Below are positions 7,825 to 10,735 of a stretch of DNA of 10,735 nt, in pieces (positions within the stretch are counted from its first letter, which is position 1; every line of letters begins with the position of its first letter). A program made the position numbers and the translations under genes. Location: the NCBI GenBank assembly GCA_020723045.1, contig DYJQ01000002.1, forward strand, positions 31,649 through 42,383, in the 5' to 3' direction. The DNA is from Candidatus Micrarchaeum sp. (GTDB lineage: Archaea; Micrarchaeota; Micrarchaeia; CAILAH01). Below the pieces are notes generated by a model. The model made no database searches. It had not been told where the DNA came from and saw nothing but the letters and a program-made list of their open reading frames with translations.

Positions 7825-7833
7825 TTTAATAAT
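7825..7833 (+). promoter_or_regulatory. rtcB TATA box (leaderless promoter)
   Basis: TTTAATAAT is centred about 26 bases before the rtcB ATG at 7855. That is the usual distance from an archaeal TATA box to the transcription start, and no Shine-Dalgarno sequence is seen before the ATG (the bases just upstream are CTCCCTCAAATTTTC). Transcription therefore probably starts at or beside the start codon. Confidence 0.6.
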
Positions 7834-7854
7834 GATTATCTCCCTCAAATTTTC

Positions 7855-10662
7855 ATGGCCGATATAAACAAGGTTTCTGATTACGTATGGCGGATAGACA
7901 AGTCCGGGGATATGAATGTCCCAGCAGTTATATTTGCTTCAGAGAAGATGCTGGGCAAGATGCGGGGTGACCGCACACTCACACAGCTCACCAACGTCGC
8001 AACACTGCCCGGTATAGTACGTTCTGCATATGTAATGCCGGATGGCCATGAGGGGTATGGCTTCCCCATCGGCGGTGTTGCCGCATTCCGTGAGGAGGAA
8101 GGTATAGTATCCCCCGGCGGTGTAGGCTACGACATAAACTGCATTTTACCGGGTGCGCATATTTTATCATCGTTTGGGTTTTTCAGGCCAATCGAGGCAT
8201 ACTCAGCATACTTCTCAGAGGTTGCACATACTGGGGGGACAGTATTACTCACTGGCTCGCATGAACTTGTGGTTGGTTCTGAAAAGGGCCGAGCCACATT
8301 TTTCATGCACAAGGAGTTTGAAGGCCAAGTCTACACCGTTGAGACTCTTTCCGGAACGGTTACAGTAACCCCGGACCACCCTATCATCACGCCTACGGGC
8401 CGTAAGTTACCAGCCGACCTCAGTGAGGGCGGCACAATTCTAACCTATCCTTTTGAAGGTGTTGAGTATGAACTGTTCTGTGAGAATGAGGAAGAGATTG
8501 CAATATATGCAAAGCTCATAGGATATCTGACTGGCGACGGCACATTGACTTACTCAAATAGGAAGATGAGGGCAATCTTCTTTGGCAAGAAGGAAGACCT
8601 TGCAAGGATTAGGGATGATGTGGCTAAGCTGGGTTATCATTCGCACATTATTGAGAGGATAAGAGCCCATTCGATAAATGGGAAGAGGTTTACTGCAACA
8701 AACGCAGAGCTCCATGTATATTCACAAGAGTTTGCGAGAAGGCTCATTGAGCTTGGTGCACCGGTAGGTAATAAAACGAATGTGCGGTTCAGGGTGCCCC
8801 CATTTGTGCGCACCTCCCCGTTATGGATAAAACGTCTCTACCTTGCGGCACTGTTTGGTGCCGAGCTTTCCGCCCCTGCAACTTCTTCAAAGACAGGGTT
8901 TTATATGCCGACACTGAATATGAATAAGGCCGTTACACTCGAATCTAATGCACGTGAATTCCTGTTTGACCTCTCTGAATTGCTTGGTGAGTTTGGTGTT
9001 AATATTGCAAAGGTCTCTAAAGTTGAGTGTGTTAACGGTAAGGTGCGCTTGAGGCTTGAGGTGGATGGTGATGAAGAGAATTTACTAAAGTTATACACTC
9101 GTATTGGCTATGAGTATAATACAAAGAGGATGGTTGCCGGCCTTGCAGCTGTTCTTTACATCCGTATGAAGGCAATGTACCGCGCAAAACGCGAGGAGGT
9201 CCGTGCAAGGGTTTGTGAACTGAAATCGAAAGGGTTCAGGCTAAGTGAGCTTCAGGAGCGGTTCGCCTCTAAATGGGCAAATGCGCGGTTCATAGAGCGT
9301 GCATATTATGAGAATACCAGTGCCCGTGCACCGTTATCACTACCATCATTTGATGAATTTCTTGCAATGCAGGTTGAGGCGTATAATACATTTGGCGCAC
9401 TTGTTGATGAAATAATAACTATTGGAAAGAAGGGTTATAGTGGAAGGGTTTACGATTTTAATGTTGAATCACACCACAGGTTTGTGGCAAACGGTATTAT
9501 CGTGTCAAATTGCGGGGTCCGTGTCATAAAGACCAATCTCAAGTATGCGGATGTTGCGCCAAAACTGCGTGACCTTGTGAATTCCATCTTCGAGAATTGC
9601 CCCTCCGGTGTGGGGAGTGAGGGCAAGGTACGGCTTGATACTCAAACACTCAAGCAGGTGCTCTCGGATGGTGTTGATTGGGCTATCCGTGCAGGGTATG
9701 GCTGGGAGAGGGATAAGGAGTTCATCGAGGAGTACGGCCACATGAAGGATGCAGACCCATCCAAGGTCAGTGATACTGCACTCAAACGCGGGAGGCCACA
9801 GCTGGGTACTGTGGGGTCAGGCAATCATTTCATAGAGTTGCAGGAGGTCCAGGATGTCTTTGATGAGAATATAGCCAGTAAGTTCGGGTTGTTCAAGGGC
9901 CAGTTCGTGATAATGATACACACGGGGTCGCGTGGGTTGGGCCATCAGGTCGCATCGGATTATATCAGGATATTTAATGAGTATATACAGCGTAATAATA
10001 TCCGGCTCGCTGATCGTGAGCTTGTGTATGCGCCCGTCAATTCACCGGAGGGGCAGGATTACATAAAGGCGATGAATTGTGCGGTAAATTATGCATTCGT
10101 CAACAGGCAGATGCTTACACACTGGGTGCGTGAGGCTGTGGGTATGGTCTTCAAAAAAGACCCGGAGGATTTGGGGATGGATGTGCTCTATGATGTGTGC
10201 CATAACATAGCCAAGCGTGAGGAGCATGTTGTTGAGGATGGGAGGAAGGGGTTTGTATGGGTGCACAGGAAAGGGGCGACGCGTGCAATGCCTGCGGGTA
10301 GGTCGGAGGTGCCCACAGCATACCGTGACGTCGGCCAGCCCGTTCTCATTCCCGGCAGTATGGGTACTGCAAGTTATGTCCTTGTGGGCACTCCTGAATC
10401 TGCAGAAGCGTTCCACTCGGTGTGCCACGGTGCGGGTAGGGTAATGAGTAGGCATGATGCTATACGCGAGTACCCTGCCGCTCAGGTGCGTGCATCTCTT
10501 GAGAATAAAGGGATTTACGTACGTGTTGCAGAGCGTGAGCTCATCTCTGAGGAGGCACCGGGTGCGTATAAGGATATTGATGATGTGATCGAGAGTGTCA
10601 AGGGCGCACATCTGGCCAACCCTGTCGTGCGTATGGTACCGCACGGTGTGGTAAAAGGATAG
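7855..10662 (+). CDS. rtcB: RNA-splicing ligase RtcB with an internal intein
   Basis: GTP-dependent RNA ligase that joins a 2',3'-cyclic phosphate (or 3'-phosphate) end to a 5'-OH end, mainly sealing tRNA halves after intron removal. The precursor has 935 residues: N-extein 1-95, intein 96-552, C-extein 553-935. Splicing gives a 478-residue enzyme, about the size of Pyrococcus RtcB. N-extein hallmarks are TNVATLPGI, MPDGHEGYGFPIGGV and PGGVGYDIN. The metal and catalytic residues are all present (mature numbering): Cys96 in the rejoined DINCGVR, His201 in GSGNHFIE, His232 in HTGSRGLGH, His326 in VCHNIAKRE, and His401 in CHGAGRVMSR, the guanylylated histidine. I start at the ATG at 7855, where homologues begin; the frame is open further upstream (ATG at 7777), but that part overlaps the promoter and repeats. 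No archease partner gene is in the window. Confidence 0.97.
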   Translation: MADINKVSDYVWRIDKSGDMNVPAVIFASEKMLGKMRGDRTLTQLTNVATLPGIVRSAYVMPDGHEGYGFPIGGVAAFREEEGIVSPGGVGYDINCILPGAHILSSFGFFRPIEAYSAYFSEVAHTGGTVLLTGSHELVVGSEKGRATFFMHKEFEGQVYTVETLSGTVTVTPDHPIITPTGRKLPADLSEGGTILTYPFEGVEYELFCENEEEIAIYAKLIGYLTGDGTLTYSNRKMRAIFFGKKEDLARIRDDVAKLGYHSHIIERIRAHSINGKRFTATNAELHVYSQEFARRLIELGAPVGNKTNVRFRVPPFVRTSPLWIKRLYLAALFGAELSAPATSSKTGFYMPTLNMNKAVTLESNAREFLFDLSELLGEFGVNIAKVSKVECVNGKVRLRLEVDGDEENLLKLYTRIGYEYNTKRMVAGLAAVLYIRMKAMYRAKREEVRARVCELKSKGFRLSELQERFASKWANARFIERAYYENTSARAPLSLPSFDEFLAMQVEAYNTFGALVDEIITIGKKGYSGRVYDFNVESHHRFVANGIIVSNCGVRVIKTNLKYADVAPKLRDLVNSIFENCPSGVGSEGKVRLDTQTLKQVLSDGVDWAIRAGYGWERDKEFIEEYGHMKDADPSKVSDTALKRGRPQLGTVGSGNHFIELQEVQDVFDENIASKFGLFKGQFVIMIHTGSRGLGHQVASDYIRIFNEYIQRNNIRLADRELVYAPVNSPEGQDYIKAMNCAVNYAFVNRQMLTHWVREAVGMVFKKDPEDLGMDVLYDVCHNIAKREEHVVEDGRKGFVWVHRKGATRAMPAGRSEVPTAYRDVGQPVLIPGSMGTASYVLVGTPESAEAFHSVCHGAGRVMSRHDAIREYPAAQVRASLENKGIYVRVAERELISEEAPGAYKDIDDVIESVKGAHLANPVVRMVPHGVVKG
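8140..9510 (+). mobile_element. Intein in RtcB with LAGLIDADG homing-endonuclease domain
   Basis: A 457-residue class 1 intein inserted between GYDIN and CGVR. It begins with Cys1 (CILPGAHILSS), the acyl-shift nucleophile. Block B is GTVTVTPDHPI with Thr77 and His80. Block F is VYDFNVESHHRFVANG with His445-His446. The end is GIIVSN with Asn457, and the +1 residue is Cys. The penultimate residue is Ser456 instead of the usual His. The central domain carries two LAGLIDADG-type motifs: LIGYLTGDG at 126-134 with Asp133, and LAALFGAEL at 235-243 with Glu242 in the place of the catalytic Asp. The endonuclease may therefore be active or weakened. RtcB inteins are known in other archaea (Methanocaldococcus and Pyrococcus are the ones I recall). 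The boundaries are firm because the two exteins rejoin into an uninterrupted RtcB motif. Confidence 0.95.
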
Positions 10663-10687
10663 GTATGTAAAGGCACAATTCGGCAAA

Positions 10688-10726
10688 CGAAATCTTTATA
10701 TATAGGACCGTCAATAAGTATATATG
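10688..10726 (+). promoter_or_regulatory. Strong TATA promoter for a gene beyond the right edge
   Basis: TTTATATATA at 10695-10704 is close to the ideal archaeal TATA box and is preceded by the BRE-like CGAAATC at 10688-10694. It lies just after the rtcB stop. Transcription would start near 10722-10726. An ATG at 10724-10726 falls at leaderless distance and opens Met-Gly-Cys-Val before the window ends; an RNA gene starting at the Gs is also possible. Confidence 0.65.
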
Positions 10727-10735
10727 GGGTGTGTA

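Noticed and set aside
7777..7854. 26-codon N-terminal extension of RtcB (frame open from 7777)
   Set aside because: It covers the TATA box and most of the tandem repeat, is Cys-rich and unlike RtcB; family members begin at about the ATG at 7855.
8140..9510. Possibility that the insert is an intron or a frameshifted fusion
   Set aside because: The frame is continuous, and intein splicing blocks A, B, F and G are present with exact rejoining into GYDINCGVR.
8140..9510. Strong base-composition signature of recent intein transfer
   Set aside because: A few lines near the end of the intein look more AT-rich, but sampled stretches elsewhere in it match the exteins; I cannot claim a clear difference without a computation.
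10042..10686. Open frame of 214 codons antisense to the end of rtcB
   Set aside because: His/Arg/Cys/Thr-rich composition without recognisable domains; it lies fully opposite conserved RtcB catalytic sequence.
1..10735. CRISPR array, tRNA gene or insertion sequence
   Set aside because: No regularly spaced multi-copy repeats, no T-loop/acceptor pattern and no transposase or terminal inverted repeats were seen; the only tandem repeat is the two-copy one at 7774-7816.

Overview
The window is archaeal. It encodes a group II chaperonin (thermosome), an RtcB tRNA ligase interrupted by an intein, TATA-box promoters (two with the start codon about 25 bases downstream, as in leaderless transcripts) and T-rich terminators. 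Coding sequence is of middling G+C by eye. Nothing here fixes the lineage: a euryarchaeon or a DPANN-type archaeon would both fit.

Layout. Positions 1-90 are a GC-rich, repeat-containing edge that I could not identify. Positions 123-4901 are one minus-strand operon read right to left: an ABC ATPase of the MacB/LolD type (4149-4901), an exported membrane-anchored protein built of four Ig-like repeats (2637-4109), and two paralogous FtsX/MacB-type permeases (1373-2584 and 123-1340). Gaps are 14-52 bases, with a hairpin plus T-run terminator at 98-121. Together they look like a mechanotransmission-type ABC machine with two different permease halves and a dedicated extracellular repeat protein.

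A 164-base divergent promoter region (4902-5065) separates this operon from the plus-strand thermosome gene (5066-6721). The thermosome gene converges, with only 8 bases between stop codons, on a minus-strand PrsW-family intramembrane protease gene (6730-7755).

The protease gene diverges from rtcB (7855-10662), which appears to be transcribed as a leaderless mRNA. The gap between them holds a tandem pair of 20-base near-identical repeats with a 23-base period, just upstream of the rtcB TATA box. rtcB is interrupted by a 457-residue LAGLIDADG-type intein (8140-9510) inserted immediately before the metal-binding active-site cysteine, so ligase activity should depend on protein splicing. The right edge carries a strong TATA box for a gene beyond the window.

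Most gene families here are known. The parts most worth checking are the rtcB/protease regulatory repeat, the unusual intein termini and endonuclease motif, the repeat protein as a possible adaptor for the ABC system, and the unexplained GC-rich left edge.
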